From Mesorhizobium loti (lineage in GTDB: Bacteria; Pseudomonadota; Alphaproteobacteria; Rhizobiales; Rhizobiaceae): a DNA stretch of 64,000 nt. Position numbers and translations under genes: made by a program. The notes under the pieces were generated by a model. It saw only the letters and a list, made by a program, of their open reading frames with translations. It searched no databases and was not told the DNA's origin. Positions within the stretch are counted from its first letter, which is position 1, and each line of letters starts with the position of its first letter. The stretch is from assembly GCF_003148495.1 (NCBI RefSeq), contig NZ_QGGH01000001.1, positions 950,347 through 1,014,346 of the forward strand, written 5' to 3'. Shown here in pieces: positions 16,540 to 25,882 of this stretch.

Positions 16540-16764
16540 ATGGTTTCCGTCAGAACTCCGAGAGGCATGACCGTAGCGATCAACCCGATCATCAAGCCAA
16601 CCATCATACACGCCCTTGCCGCCGGCCCGAACGGCAAGCCGATGATCGTCAAGTCGGCGCGGCTGACCATCAGAAGCGATGAGGCGGCAAGGCGAACGAT
16701 CGCCGATACCGATGGCACCGTGAGGCGGGCCAGGCAGGTCGCCGAGACCAACCGCCTGATTTGA
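16540..16764 (+). CDS. Small hypothetical protein
   Basis: This 74-residue protein starts MVSVRTPRGMTVAINPIIKP and ends in a basic, Arg/Ala-rich helix (RRTIADTDGTVRRARQVAET). GGAAGGAAAAA lies upstream of the ATG, so translation is likely. It lies 43 bases before the TPR-sulfotransferase start on the same strand. No family was recognised. Confidence 0.55.
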   Translation: MVSVRTPRGMTVAINPIIKPTIIHALAAGPNGKPMIVKSARLTIRSDEAARRTIADTDGTVRRARQVAETNRLI

Positions 16765-16807
16765 TCGCTTTCACGGCGACGGAAAGGGCGCGGAACCACG
16801 CGAAGAC

Positions 16808-18586
16808 TTGAACCTGGCGCGCCAATGGCCTAGATCGCGGCAGGCGGACAAACACGGCAGGTTTCCCATTAACAGAGATCAGAGACGAGCGGCGGGTGCG
16901 GGAGCCAGGTCTGGCGCGGGAGGACAGCCGCCGCTGGGCCTCGACCAGTATGTGCAGCAGGCGCTGCAACTGCATCAGGCCGGGCGCCGGCAAGAGGCCG
17001 AGACGATTTACCGGCAGGTGCTGGCGCGTCAGCCCAAGCACGCGGCCGCCGCGCATTTCCTGGGACTGCTGCTGCACCAGACCGGGCGCAGCGAAGAAGG
17101 GCTGGATCTCATCGAACGGTCGGTGAGCATGCAGCCGACGAATCCCGATTTCCTCAACAATTTCGGTACGGTGATGCGCGACCTCGGCCGCCCTGCTGCG
17201 GCCATCGATTTCTTCCGAGGCGCGGTGGATCTGCGGCCGGACCAGCTCGCGGCGCGCGACAATCTCGGCTCGTCGCTGAAGCAGGTCGGCCAGTTCGAAG
17301 AGGCCGAAGAGATTTATCGCGGCACGGTTGCTCGCAACCCATTTCATGTGCGCGCCCGCATCGGGCTTGCCGAAACCCTGCAGGAAGCCGGGCGGCTGGA
17401 CGAGGCGCTGGCTGCCTTCCGCGAAGCGCTGGCGATACGCCCCAAGGATGCCGACCTGCTGCACGGGCTCGGCGTCGGGTTGATGGAAAAGGGCAAGCTC
17501 GACGAGGCGGCGGATCTGTTCCGGCAGGCGTTGGCGATCAACCCCGCCATGGCCACAGCCTGGCTGATGCTGACGCAGGTCAAGCGCCAGAAGGAGCGCG
17601 ACAGCGAATTGACCGGGATGGAGGCTCAGCATGCCAAGGCGCCGCAGGACAGCCTGTCGCGCATGCAGTTGTCCTTCGGTCTCGGCAAGGCCAATGACGA
17701 TCTGAAGGATTATGGCCGGGCCTTCGACTATTTCGCCGAGGGCAATGCGATCCGCCGCAAGGGCATCGATTACGACAAGGCCAAGACGCGGGCCGAGTTC
17801 GAGGCGATGAAGGCAACCTTCGATGCCGGCTTCTTCGAGAAACACAGGCCCAGCTCAATCGGCGACGACACGCCGATCTTCGTCGTCGGCATGCCGCGTT
17901 CGGGCACGACGCTGGTCGAGCAGATCATTGCCAGCCATCCGCAGGTCTATGGCGCAGGCGAGCTCAGCCTCTTGAAGAAGGCGGTCGGCAAGCAGTTCCC
18001 GGCGACCATGCCGGGTGGCTTCCCTTGGGGCGTATCGGATACCGGCGATTCGGATTTTGCCGAGGCAGGCCAAGCCTATCTCGACATGCTGCATGCCCGC
18101 TATCCGAACATGCGCCACGTCACCGACAAAATGCCGGGCAACTTCCTGCTTGTCGGCTTCATCCACATGATGATGCCGAAGGCCAGGATCATCCACTGCA
18201 CGCGCGATGCGGCGGCGACCTGCCTGTCGATCTACAAGGTGCATTTCCGCGGCGACAGCCACCGTTACGGCTACGATCTCGGCGAACTCGCCGACTTCCA
18301 CAATCTGTACACCGACATCATGGCGCATTGGCACACGGTGCTGCCAGGCGTCGTGCACGATGTGCGCTATGAGGATTTCGTCGCCGACCAGGAAGGCCAG
18401 ACGCGGGCGCTGATCGCCCATCTCGGCCTGCCCTGGGACGATGCGGCGCTGTCCTTCCACGAGACCGACCGGCCGGTGCGCACCGCATCCGCCGCGCAGG
18501 TGCGCCAGCCGATGTATCAGGGCTCGGTCGATCTGTGGAAGCGCTATGGTGACCGGCTCAAGCCGCTGCTGGACAAGCTGGATTAG
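16808..18586 (+). CDS. Tetratricopeptide-repeat sulfotransferase
   Basis: The protein (592 residues from TTG at 16808) has about seven TPR units in residues 45-260, for example AETIYRQVLARQPKHAAAAH and ALAAFREALAIRPKDADLLH. A sulfotransferase domain follows from about 345, opening with VVGMPRSGTTLVEQI, the 5'-phosphosulfate-binding loop for PAPS. A further motif is FIHMMMPKARIIHCTRDA. Such fusions occur widely in proteobacteria and have been suggested to sulfate proteins or glycans. The start is uncertain: the first 40 residues have low-complexity Arg/Gly/Ala content and may not be translated. Confidence 0.85.
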   Translation: MNLARQWPRSRQADKHGRFPINRDQRRAAGAGARSGAGGQPPLGLDQYVQQALQLHQAGRRQEAETIYRQVLARQPKHAAAAHFLGLLLHQTGRSEEGLDLIERSVSMQPTNPDFLNNFGTVMRDLGRPAAAIDFFRGAVDLRPDQLAARDNLGSSLKQVGQFEEAEEIYRGTVARNPFHVRARIGLAETLQEAGRLDEALAAFREALAIRPKDADLLHGLGVGLMEKGKLDEAADLFRQALAINPAMATAWLMLTQVKRQKERDSELTGMEAQHAKAPQDSLSRMQLSFGLGKANDDLKDYGRAFDYFAEGNAIRRKGIDYDKAKTRAEFEAMKATFDAGFFEKHRPSSIGDDTPIFVVGMPRSGTTLVEQIIASHPQVYGAGELSLLKKAVGKQFPATMPGGFPWGVSDTGDSDFAEAGQAYLDMLHARYPNMRHVTDKMPGNFLLVGFIHMMMPKARIIHCTRDAAATCLSIYKVHFRGDSHRYGYDLGELADFHNLYTDIMAHWHTVLPGVVHDVRYEDFVADQEGQTRALIAHLGLPWDDAALSFHETDRPVRTASAAQVRQPMYQGSVDLWKRYGDRLKPLLDKLD

Positions 18587-18619
18587 CACCCTGGCTGCAG
18601 TTTAGCCGAAGTCCCCAAG

Positions 18620-18807
18620 CTTCGTCATCCACGGGCGGAGCAGCCGCGAAGCGGCGTCGCGGGGACCCGAGGATCCATTCCCTGACTTCGATCGAAGGAT
18701 GCAAGGGGGCAGAATTCGTCACCGTTGCAACGCCTTTGCGTCACGGCATGGATCCTATGGTCTGCGCCGCGTCGCTTCGCTCCTTGCTCCGCCATAGGAT
18801 GACGAAG
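18620..18807. repeat. Inverted-repeat element with 67-bp arms
   Basis: The left arm (18620-18686) and the reverse complement of the right arm (18740-18807) share the same order of blocks: CTTCGTCATCC, GGCGGAGCA, CGAAGCG, then GGATCCAT and TGAC. By eye roughly three quarters of positions match. I recall similar CGTCATCC...GGATCCATGCCGTGAC units as frequent intergenic repeats in Mesorhizobium. The element separates two convergent genes. Confidence 0.65.
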
Positions 18808-18825
18808 CGGTGGGGGCTCAGTTGC

Positions 18826-19179
18826 TCAAAGCTCCATGAATGGCTTGAAGCCGCCGAAGATCATGCGCTTGCCGTCGAACGGCATAGGGCCCCAATCGGG
18901 TGTCAAGCGCGGGTCGGCCATCACCTTGGCCATGACGGCATCGCGGTTCTCCCGCGATTCATAGACGGCCCAGGAGAAGACGACGATCTCGTCGTCTTTT
19001 GCCTGCACGGCACGCGGAAACGAGGTCAACTCGCCATAGGGCACGTCGTCGCCGATACATTCGACATAGGCGAGCGCGCCGTGTTCCATCCATATAGGGC
19101 CTGTGAGGTTGGCCAGCCTCTTGTAGTCATCGAGATTTGCCTTGGGCACGGCAAGCACGAAGCCATCGACATAGGACAT
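18826..19179 (-). CDS. DUF1428 family protein
   Basis: This 117-residue protein starts MSYVDGFVLAVPKANLDDYK and contains WMEHGALAYVECIGDDVPYG and VVFSWAVYESRENRDAVMAK, all typical of DUF1428, a dimeric ferredoxin-like alpha/beta-barrel family with no known reaction. AGGAGG lies eight bases before the ATG. It precedes a VOC protein gene on the same strand in the order VOC then DUF1428, with a 74-base gap, so the two may share a transcript. Confidence 0.9.
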   Translation of the reverse strand: MSYVDGFVLAVPKANLDDYKRLANLTGPIWMEHGALAYVECIGDDVPYGELTSFPRAVQAKDDEIVVFSWAVYESRENRDAVMAKVMADPRLTPDWGPMPFDGKRMIFGGFKPFMEL

Positions 19180-19253
19180 TGTGGGTTTCCTCCTGGAAGT
19201 TCACAGGGCCTCACCGACGCCAGCTGGTGAGGGACTTCGCCATTGGCGATAGA

Positions 19254-19682
19254 TCAGGCTTTCTTCGCCGGCGCGTTCATCGCCCACTCGACGCCGAACG
19301 GGTCGCGCATATTGCCCCACTGGTCACCCCAGAACATGATTTGGAGTGGCACGGCGACTTCGCAGCCGGCATCGACGGCGCGCTTCCACCAGGCATCGAT
19401 TTCATCGGCGCCGAGATGGAGCTGCATGGTGTAGCCCTGCGGCTTGACGGCGGGCATCCCGTTTTCGGGATAGAAATCGGAGAGCATCAGCGTCGAGCCG
19501 TTGATGTGGAGATGGATGTGCATGGTGCGGCCTTTTTCGTCCGCCGGATAGGCAAAGACCTGCTCGGCGCCAAAGGCCTTCTTGTAGAATTCAGCGGCCT
19601 TGAAGGCGCCGTCAATTTGCAGGTAAGGGGTCAATCCGCCGAGCACTTTGGCTGCGGGCTGAACGGGGATCTGATCAGTCAT
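19254..19682 (-). CDS. VOC-family (PhnB-like) protein
   Basis: The 142-residue protein has two vicinal-oxygen-chelate modules. Typical PhnB-like segments are LTPYLQIDGAFKAAEFYKKA, FGAEQVFAYPADEKGRTMH, LMLSDFYPENG and WGDQWGNMRDPFGVEWAMN. Members include metal-dependent glyoxalases and binding proteins, so the reaction is not clear. ATG at 19682 follows a GAGGAG site; the longer reading is rejected. It lies upstream of DUF1428. Confidence 0.88.
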   Translation of the reverse strand: MTDQIPVQPAAKVLGGLTPYLQIDGAFKAAEFYKKAFGAEQVFAYPADEKGRTMHIHLHINGSTLMLSDFYPENGMPAVKPQGYTMQLHLGADEIDAWWKRAVDAGCEVAVPLQIMFWGDQWGNMRDPFGVEWAMNAPAKKA

Positions 19683-19908
19683 GTCTTGCTCCTCTTTGGG
19701 TTTGGCCTTGCCAGTCATAGGACGCATGAGGTGACGGCGATCCTACATGGTCGCGAAATTTTTTTTGGTGACCGGCCCTGGATAGGCCGGGCAGCCGGCG
19801 GGCTTGAACGAGAGGCGTGAAACGAACTTGCGTCGGTGGCCCCCAATCAGAGCGCTGACCAGCAGCGTAGCGGCCGGCGTCGATGGCCTGGTTCCGCGGC
19901 TGCATGGG

Positions 19909-20082
19909 TCAGGGAGCCCTGCAGATCCGGGGGCCATTTTGCGCGTCGGTCACGATTTCCGGCCAGCCGATGTCCTTGCGCAATTCGATCGGCAGCGAAA
20001 GCAGGGCGCGCTCGCTGCGATGGCGGGCGCGCGCTTGCATGTAACGGGTGGTGATGCGGCCTATGGATGACAGGGTGAACAT
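19909..20082 (-). CDS. DUF1127 small protein
   Basis: This 57-residue protein has the YjiS-like DUF1127 core: a basic helix (MQARARHRSERALLSLP) and ELRKDIGWPE, the conserved closing motif. In Agrobacterium, small DUF1127 proteins affect phosphate and carbon metabolism and RNA turnover. A GAGGA site precedes the ATG at 20082. A second DUF1127 gene lies at 56752. Confidence 0.85.
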   Translation of the reverse strand: MFTLSSIGRITTRYMQARARHRSERALLSLPIELRKDIGWPEIVTDAQNGPRICRAP

Positions 20083-20218
20083 GATGCTTTGTCCTCGGTT
20101 GAAGCCGGCATCATCGTGTCGGCATCCCAAGGACGGGGCGGGCTGAGGCTATCCGACAGACCGTCGGAAATTTTTTGCGGGCAGCGTTTGATTCTATTCA
20201 GGCGCCGCCGAACGGCGC

Positions 20219-20527
20219 CTACGCAACCTTGAGCGTCGGGATAGCTGAAACATCAACTTCACGCTCTGCGTGCCAGGTATCGAAAGCCGCCTGCATTCGA
20301 AGCCAGATCGCGGCGCCGTCGCCGAACAGCTTTCCGAGGCGAGCGGCCACAGCCGGCGAAACCGGCTTCTTTTCGCGGATGATGTCATAGAGCTGCTGCC
20401 GGGAGATCCCGAGCAGATTTGCAATTTCCACCTTGGTCTTTCCGGTTGCCGGGATAATGTCCTCAAGCAGCGCTCCCGGGTGGGAGGGACAACGCTCGAT
20501 AGGACGCGTCGGCTCGTGCATGGTCAT
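20219..20527 (-). CDS. HigA/VapI-type antitoxin, apparently without toxin
   Basis: The 102-residue XRE-type helix-turn-helix protein has the HigA signature HPGALLEDIIPATGKTKVEI, then LLGISRQQLYDIIREKKPVS, AARLGKLFG and WLRMQAAFDTWHAE. Such antitoxins neutralise a RelE-like HigB encoded just upstream and repress the operon. Here only 132 bases separate its start from the end of the ABC-F gene, too few for a full higB, and no RelE-like frame was found. A palindrome upstream could be its operator. It may be an orphan regulator. Confidence 0.85.
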   Translation of the reverse strand: MTMHEPTRPIERCPSHPGALLEDIIPATGKTKVEIANLLGISRQQLYDIIREKKPVSPAVAARLGKLFGDGAAIWLRMQAAFDTWHAEREVDVSAIPTLKVA

Positions 20528-20583
20528 AAGTCGAACTTCTCCAATCTGGCCGCCTCAGTGATATGCTCGAAATCGACGCGGAC

Positions 20584-20604
20584 CTGTAAGTAAATAGCTT
20601 ACAG
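20584..20604. promoter_or_regulatory. Candidate HigA operator
   Basis: CTGTAAG and CTTACAG form a perfect 7-base inverted repeat with a 7-base AT-rich spacer, 57 bases upstream of the antitoxin start. The symmetry and position fit autorepression by an XRE-type dimer; the binding itself is inferred. Confidence 0.55.
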
Positions 20605-20659
20605 GCGTAGCGCCTTAAAAAGCGAACCGAGAACCCGAGTTCTGTCGTTTCCGTCGCCA

Positions 20660-22186
<1,527 letters not shown>

Positions 22187-22198
22187 TTTGATTTCTCT

Positions 22199-22356
22199 GG
22201 TCTGTCCGGAGGAAAAGTCCGGTTCAATGCACTTTGACGGTGCGCAGGCTGGCCATCAGGCTCGGCGTTGCAACACCACGAAGGGCAGACCAAAAAATCG
22301 AAGCGGGAAAAAACCCGGACCGTCCCTGGTCAGCCCTGCAAGCAAGCTCGCAGGGC
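22199..22356 (-). promoter_or_regulatory. Candidate attenuator structure upstream of ABC-F gene
   Basis: On the minus strand GCCCTGC (22350-22356) pairs with GCAGGGC (22333-22339), inside the leader ORF. The overlapping GGGCTGACC (22328-22336) can instead pair with GGTCTGCCC (22283-22291), 8 of 9 bases. GGTCTG of the latter can also pair with CAGACC (22199-22204), next to the ABC-F ribosome-binding site. A CGGG-T6-CCCG hairpin lies between (22304-22317). These alternatives are mutually exclusive, as expected for attenuation controlled by ribosome position on the leader. Confidence 0.5.
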
Positions 22357-22401
22357 AGAAATCGGGCCACGCTGACGATGGTGACGAAAAAACGTAAACA
22401 C
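22330..22401 (-). CDS. Putative 23-residue leader peptide of ABC-F gene
   Basis: A GTG-started ORF of 23 codons is preceded by AAAGGAGG at a 6-base spacing, one of the best ribosome-binding sites in the region. The peptide begins (M)FTFFRHHRQRG, is Phe/His/Arg-rich, and ends ALRACLQG. Its last nine codons lie in the first stem of the candidate attenuator. It ends 143 bases before the ABC-F start. I infer a regulatory leader rather than a functional product. Confidence 0.5.
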   Translation of the reverse strand: MFTFFRHHRQRGPISALRACLQG

Positions 22402-22508
22402 GTGAGCCCTCCTTTCAAGACAAGACGTTGAGTGTGCGGAGTGGTTACACCAGAGGCGGGGGTGGTGGCAAGTGGGCGGTCCAGGAGGGAGCGATGCGGT
22501 GAAGCTGC

Positions 22509-22558
22509 CAATCTCCCCCCTCGTGGGGGAGATGTCCGGCAGGACAGAGAGGGGGGCG
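22509..22558. repeat. Palindromic repeat element, intergenic copy
   Basis: ATCTCCCCC (22511-22519) pairs with GGGGGAGAT (22525-22533), followed by a tail containing TGTCCGGCAGGACAGAG. An inverted, diverged copy of the same element lies inside uvrB at 22729-22767. I recall this motif as a common dispersed repeat in Mesorhizobium and related rhizobia. Confidence 0.75.
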
Positions 22559-22589
22559 CAGTCCCGCCGGCGTTTCGAATAATTTGAAC

Positions 22590-25500
22590 CTACTTCCCCG
22601 GCCTGCCCGTCTTGCCCGGCCTGCGCTTTTCGCGGCGGGCGTCGCCCGGATCCTCGTAGGAGCCGATGCCGGCGCGCTGACGAACAACCGGCTTGGCGGA
22701 ATCGTCGCGTTCCGTCGCGCCCGCCTCTGCCCTGCCGGGCATCTCCCCCACTTGGGGGGAGATTGACTGGGGCTTGGTTGGCACTTTTCCTTCGACCGGT
22801 TTTTCGGTTCGCCGCACGGTCATCTCGTCCAGCGAGTTCTTCTTGAACAGCGGCTTGGGGGCGTCGCCGGGAATGCCGAAGTCGGAACCGTGCGCCTCTT
22901 CTGCCGACTGTTTCTTGAACAGCGAGCGCGACATCGCCCCTGCCGGCGTCGGCATGTCGGTGCCCGGACCCATGGCGTCGAGCGAGGGTTTGGCGAACAG
23001 CGGCTTCTTGACCGGCACGGCGCCGTCGGCGCCCATCTCGTCGAGAACAGGCTTGCGGAAGAGGTTGGGCCGGGCTGCCTCTTCGGCGGCACGTGCCTCG
23101 TCGAGCTTGCGGAAACGCTCCTGTTCCTCTGATGTACGATGTTTGGCCACGCCCTTGTTGTGCTTGCCCTTTTCGCGACCCGAGACCGGGCTTTCCATGT
23201 CGGCATATTTGGCCAGCGGGTCTTCGGAGATGGACAGTTCCATCTCGCGCAGCCGCTTGATCTCGTCGCGAATGCGGGCAGCTTTCTCGAAATCGAGATT
23301 GGCGGCGGCGTCGCGCATCTGCTTGTCCATGGCGTCGAGATGGGCTTTCAGATTGTTGCCCATCATGGCGCCGGCGTTGTCGGTGAACTGCGAGATGTCG
23401 GCGCGGACATGATCCTTCTCGTAGACCGAGTCCAGAATGTCGGAGATGCGCGACTTGACCGATTCCGGGGTGATGCCGTTGGCCTCGTTCCACTCCACCT
23501 GCTTTTCGCGGCGGCGGTTGGTTTCAGCCATCGCCCGCTCCATCGAGCCGGTGACCTGGTCGGCATAGAGGATGACCTTGCCGTCGACGTTTCTGGCAGC
23601 GCGGCCGATGGTCTGGATCAGCGAGGTTTCCGAGCGCAGAAAGCCTTCCTTGTCGGCATCGAGAATGGCGACGAAGCCGCATTCGGGAATGTCGAGGCCT
23701 TCCCGCAGCAGGTTGATGCCGACCAGCACATCGAAGGCGCCAAGCCGCAAATCGCGCAGGATCTCGATGCGCTCCAGCGTGTCGATGTCGGAGTGCATGT
23801 AGCGGACGCGGATGCCTTGCTCGTGCAGATACTCGGTCAGGTCCTCGGCCATGCGCTTGGTCAACACCGTGACCAGCGTGCGGTAGCCGGCCTTGGTGGT
23901 GTCGCGGATTTCGCCGACGACATCGTCGACCTGGTTCTTGGCCGGGCGCACCTCTACCGGCGGGTCGATCAGCCCGGTCGGGCGGATGACCTGTTCGGCG
24001 AAGACGCCGCCGGCCTGTTCCATTTCCCAGCCGCCCGGGGTCGCCGAGACGGCGACCGAAAGCGGGCGCATGGCGTCCCATTCCTCGAAGCGCAGCGGCC
24101 GGTTGTCCATGCAGGACGGCAGACGGAAACCGTATTCGGCCAGCGTCGCCTTGCGCCTAAAGTCGCCGCGATACATGCCGCCGATCTGCGGCACGGTGAC
24201 ATGGCTTTCGTCGATGAAGACCAGCGCATTGTCGGGAATGTACTCGAACAGCGTCGGCGGCGGATCGCCCGGCTGGCGCCCGGTGAGATAGCGCGAATAG
24301 TTCTCGATGCCGGCGCAGGAGCCGGTGGCTTCCAGCATTTCGAGGTCGAAACGGGTGCGTTGCTCCAGCCGCTGCGCTTCGAGCAGGCGGCCGGCCCGTT
24401 CGAGTTCGACGAGCCGGTGCTTGAGCTCTTCCTTGATCGACTTGATCGCCTGGTTGAGGGTCGGGCGCGGCGTCACATAGTGCGAATTGGCGTAGATCTT
24501 GACGCTTTTCAGCTCGCCGGTCTTCTGGCCGGTCAGCGGATCGAACTCGGTGATCTGCTCGATTTCATCGCCGAACATCGAGATGCGCCAAGCGCGATCT
24601 TCCAAGTGGGCCGGGAAGATCTCGATCGTGTCGCCGCGCACGCGAAACGAGCCGCGGACGAAGTTGATGTCCTGGCGCTTGTATTGCTGGGCGACGAGAT
24701 CGGCGAGCAGAGCGCGCTGGTCGAGCCGGTCGCCGATCTGCATCTGGAAGGTCATCGCGGTATAGGTCTCGACCGAGCCGATACCGTAAATGCAGGACAC
24801 CGAGGCGACGATGATGACGTCGTCGCGCTCGAGCAGCGAACGCGTCGCCGAGTGGCGCATGCGGTCGATCTGCTCGTTGATCGAGGATTCCTTCTCGATG
24901 AAGGTGTCGGTGCGCGGAACGTAGGCTTCCGGTTGGTAATAGTCGTAATAGGAGACGAAATACTCGACGGCGTTTTCCGGGAAGAATTTCTTGAACTCGG
25001 AATAGAGCTGTGCCGCCAGCGTCTTGTTCGGCGCCAGGATCAAAGCAGGGCGCTGCGTCTCCTCGATCACCTTGGCCATAGTGAAGGTTTTTCCGGAGCC
25101 GGTGACGCCGAGCAGCACCTGGGTGCGGTCGTTGTTGTCGACGCCTTCGACCAGATCTTTGATCGCGGTTGGCTGGTCGCCGGCCGGTTCGAAATCCGAC
25201 ACCATCTTGATGGTAATGCCGCCTTCGGATTTTTCCGGGCGGGCGGGGCGGTGCGGCGTCCACAGCACACCGTCCTTGTGCAGCGGATTGCCGGATTCGA
25301 TCAGCGCCGACAGCGCGGCCACCGTCGCGGTGACGCTGCCCGAGGCCATCGTCTCGGCGTCTTCCAGCGAGATGTCGAGGCCGGCGACCGGATTGAGGCC
25401 GGCTGCCGTGCGCTCCCTGGCCGTTGCCGCGCCACCCATCGAGGTGCCGCGCGAACTGCGCCCCGGCGAGCTTGAGCGCTCGGGTATCTTCTTCGACGGC

Positions 25501-25757
25501 TTCGGCGATTTGCCGCCGTCGCCCTTGCCGACGAGACGTCCTTCCTTCTCGGCTTCCTGCTCGATCTGCTCGGCCCAATCCGCGATCGAACCGGTCAGCG
25601 GTGTGCCCGACAGTTCCGGCTGCGGCATCTCGGCGAAGCCGCCTCTGTGCAGCGGCTCCGAGGCGTCGAGGAAATCGGTCAGCGGACTGCGCCGCTTCGG
25701 CGCGGCGCGGTCGTCATTCGCCGTCGGCGGCGCTTTTTGATCGGGAGATTTGGCCAT
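22590..25757 (-). CDS. uvrB: UvrABC excinuclease subunit B with long N- and C-terminal extensions
   Basis: UvrB is the damage-verifying helicase-like subunit of nucleotide excision repair. The core begins near [20 protein letters not shown], with Walker [11 protein letters not shown], the beta-hairpin [12 protein letters not shown], Walker B FIDESHVT and the UVR domain [20 protein letters not shown]. The protein is 1055 residues, against about 670 in E. coli. About 190 low-complexity residues precede the core. The tail of about 190 residues has four LF-K motif repeats (22824-23075) and a translated palindromic repeat. ATG at 25757 ([11 protein letters not shown]) is chosen; an ATG nine codons upstream is possible. 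Confidence 0.93.
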   Translation of the reverse strand: MAKSPDQKAPPTANDDRAAPKRRSPLTDFLDASEPLHRGGFAEMPQPELSGTPLTGSIADWAEQIEQEAEKEGRLVGKGDGGKSPKPSKKIPERSSSPGRSSRGTSMGGAATARERTAAGLNPVAGLDISLEDAETMASGSVTATVAALSALIESGNPLHKDGVLWTPHRPARPEKSEGGITIKMVSDFEPAGDQPTAIKDLVEGVDNNDRTQVLLGVTGSGKTFTMAKVIEETQRPALILAPNKTLAAQLYSEFKKFFPENAVEYFVSYYDYYQPEAYVPRTDTFIEKESSINEQIDRMRHSATRSLLERDDVIIVASVSCIYGIGSVETYTAMTFQMQIGDRLDQRALLADLVAQQYKRQDINFVRGSFRVRGDTIEIFPAHLEDRAWRISMFGDEIEQITEFDPLTGQKTGELKSVKIYANSHYVTPRPTLNQAIKSIKEELKHRLVELERAGRLLEAQRLEQRTRFDLEMLEATGSCAGIENYSRYLTGRQPGDPPPTLFEYIPDNALVFIDESHVTVPQIGGMYRGDFRRKATLAEYGFRLPSCMDNRPLRFEEWDAMRPLSVAVSATPGGWEMEQAGGVFAEQVIRPTGLIDPPVEVRPAKNQVDDVVGEIRDTTKAGYRTLVTVLTKRMAEDLTEYLHEQGIRVRYMHSDIDTLERIEILRDLRLGAFDVLVGINLLREGLDIPECGFVAILDADKEGFLRSETSLIQTIGRAARNVDGKVILYADQVTGSMERAMAETNRRREKQVEWNEANGITPESVKSRISDILDSVYEKDHVRADISQFTDNAGAMMGNNLKAHLDAMDKQMRDAAANLDFEKAARIRDEIKRLREMELSISEDPLAKYADMESPVSGREKGKHNKGVAKHRTSEEQERFRKLDEARAAEEAARPNLFRKPVLDEMGADGAVPVKKPLFAKPSLDAMGPGTDMPTPAGAMSRSLFKKQSAEEAHGSDFGIPGDAPKPLFKKNSLDEMTVRRTEKPVEGKVPTKPQSISPQVGEMPGRAEAGATERDDSAKPVVRQRAGIGSYEDPGDARREKRRPGKTGRPGK
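22729..22767. repeat. Palindromic repeat element inside uvrB, translated in frame
   Basis: ATCTCCCCC (22743-22751) and the opposing GGGGGAGAT arm plus the CCGGCAGGGCAGA tail match the intergenic element at 22509-22558 in inverted orientation. On the uvrB strand it encodes [16 protein letters not shown], about residues 996-1011, in the disordered tail. The element has entered without breaking the frame. Confidence 0.75.
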
Positions 25758-25882
25758 GTCCCGAATATGGGATTTCCTGGCCAAAATGGAAAGAGTGGGA
25801 TGAGGTGAGGCGCCTCGCCGGATGCGGCTCCTGACAGAAGGCTGTCAGGAGGAGACAATGGTTGCGTGCCTGCCCAGGAGGA

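Noticed and set aside
22330..23493. 387-residue minus-strand frame overlapping uvrB and the ABC-F leader
   Set aside because: Mostly out-of-frame uvrB sequence; only its last 23 codons, read from their own GTG, make sense as a leader peptide.
23139..25475. 778-residue open frame antisense to uvrB
   Set aside because: It mirrors the GC-rich codons of uvrB, has no recognisable domain and no good ribosome-binding site.
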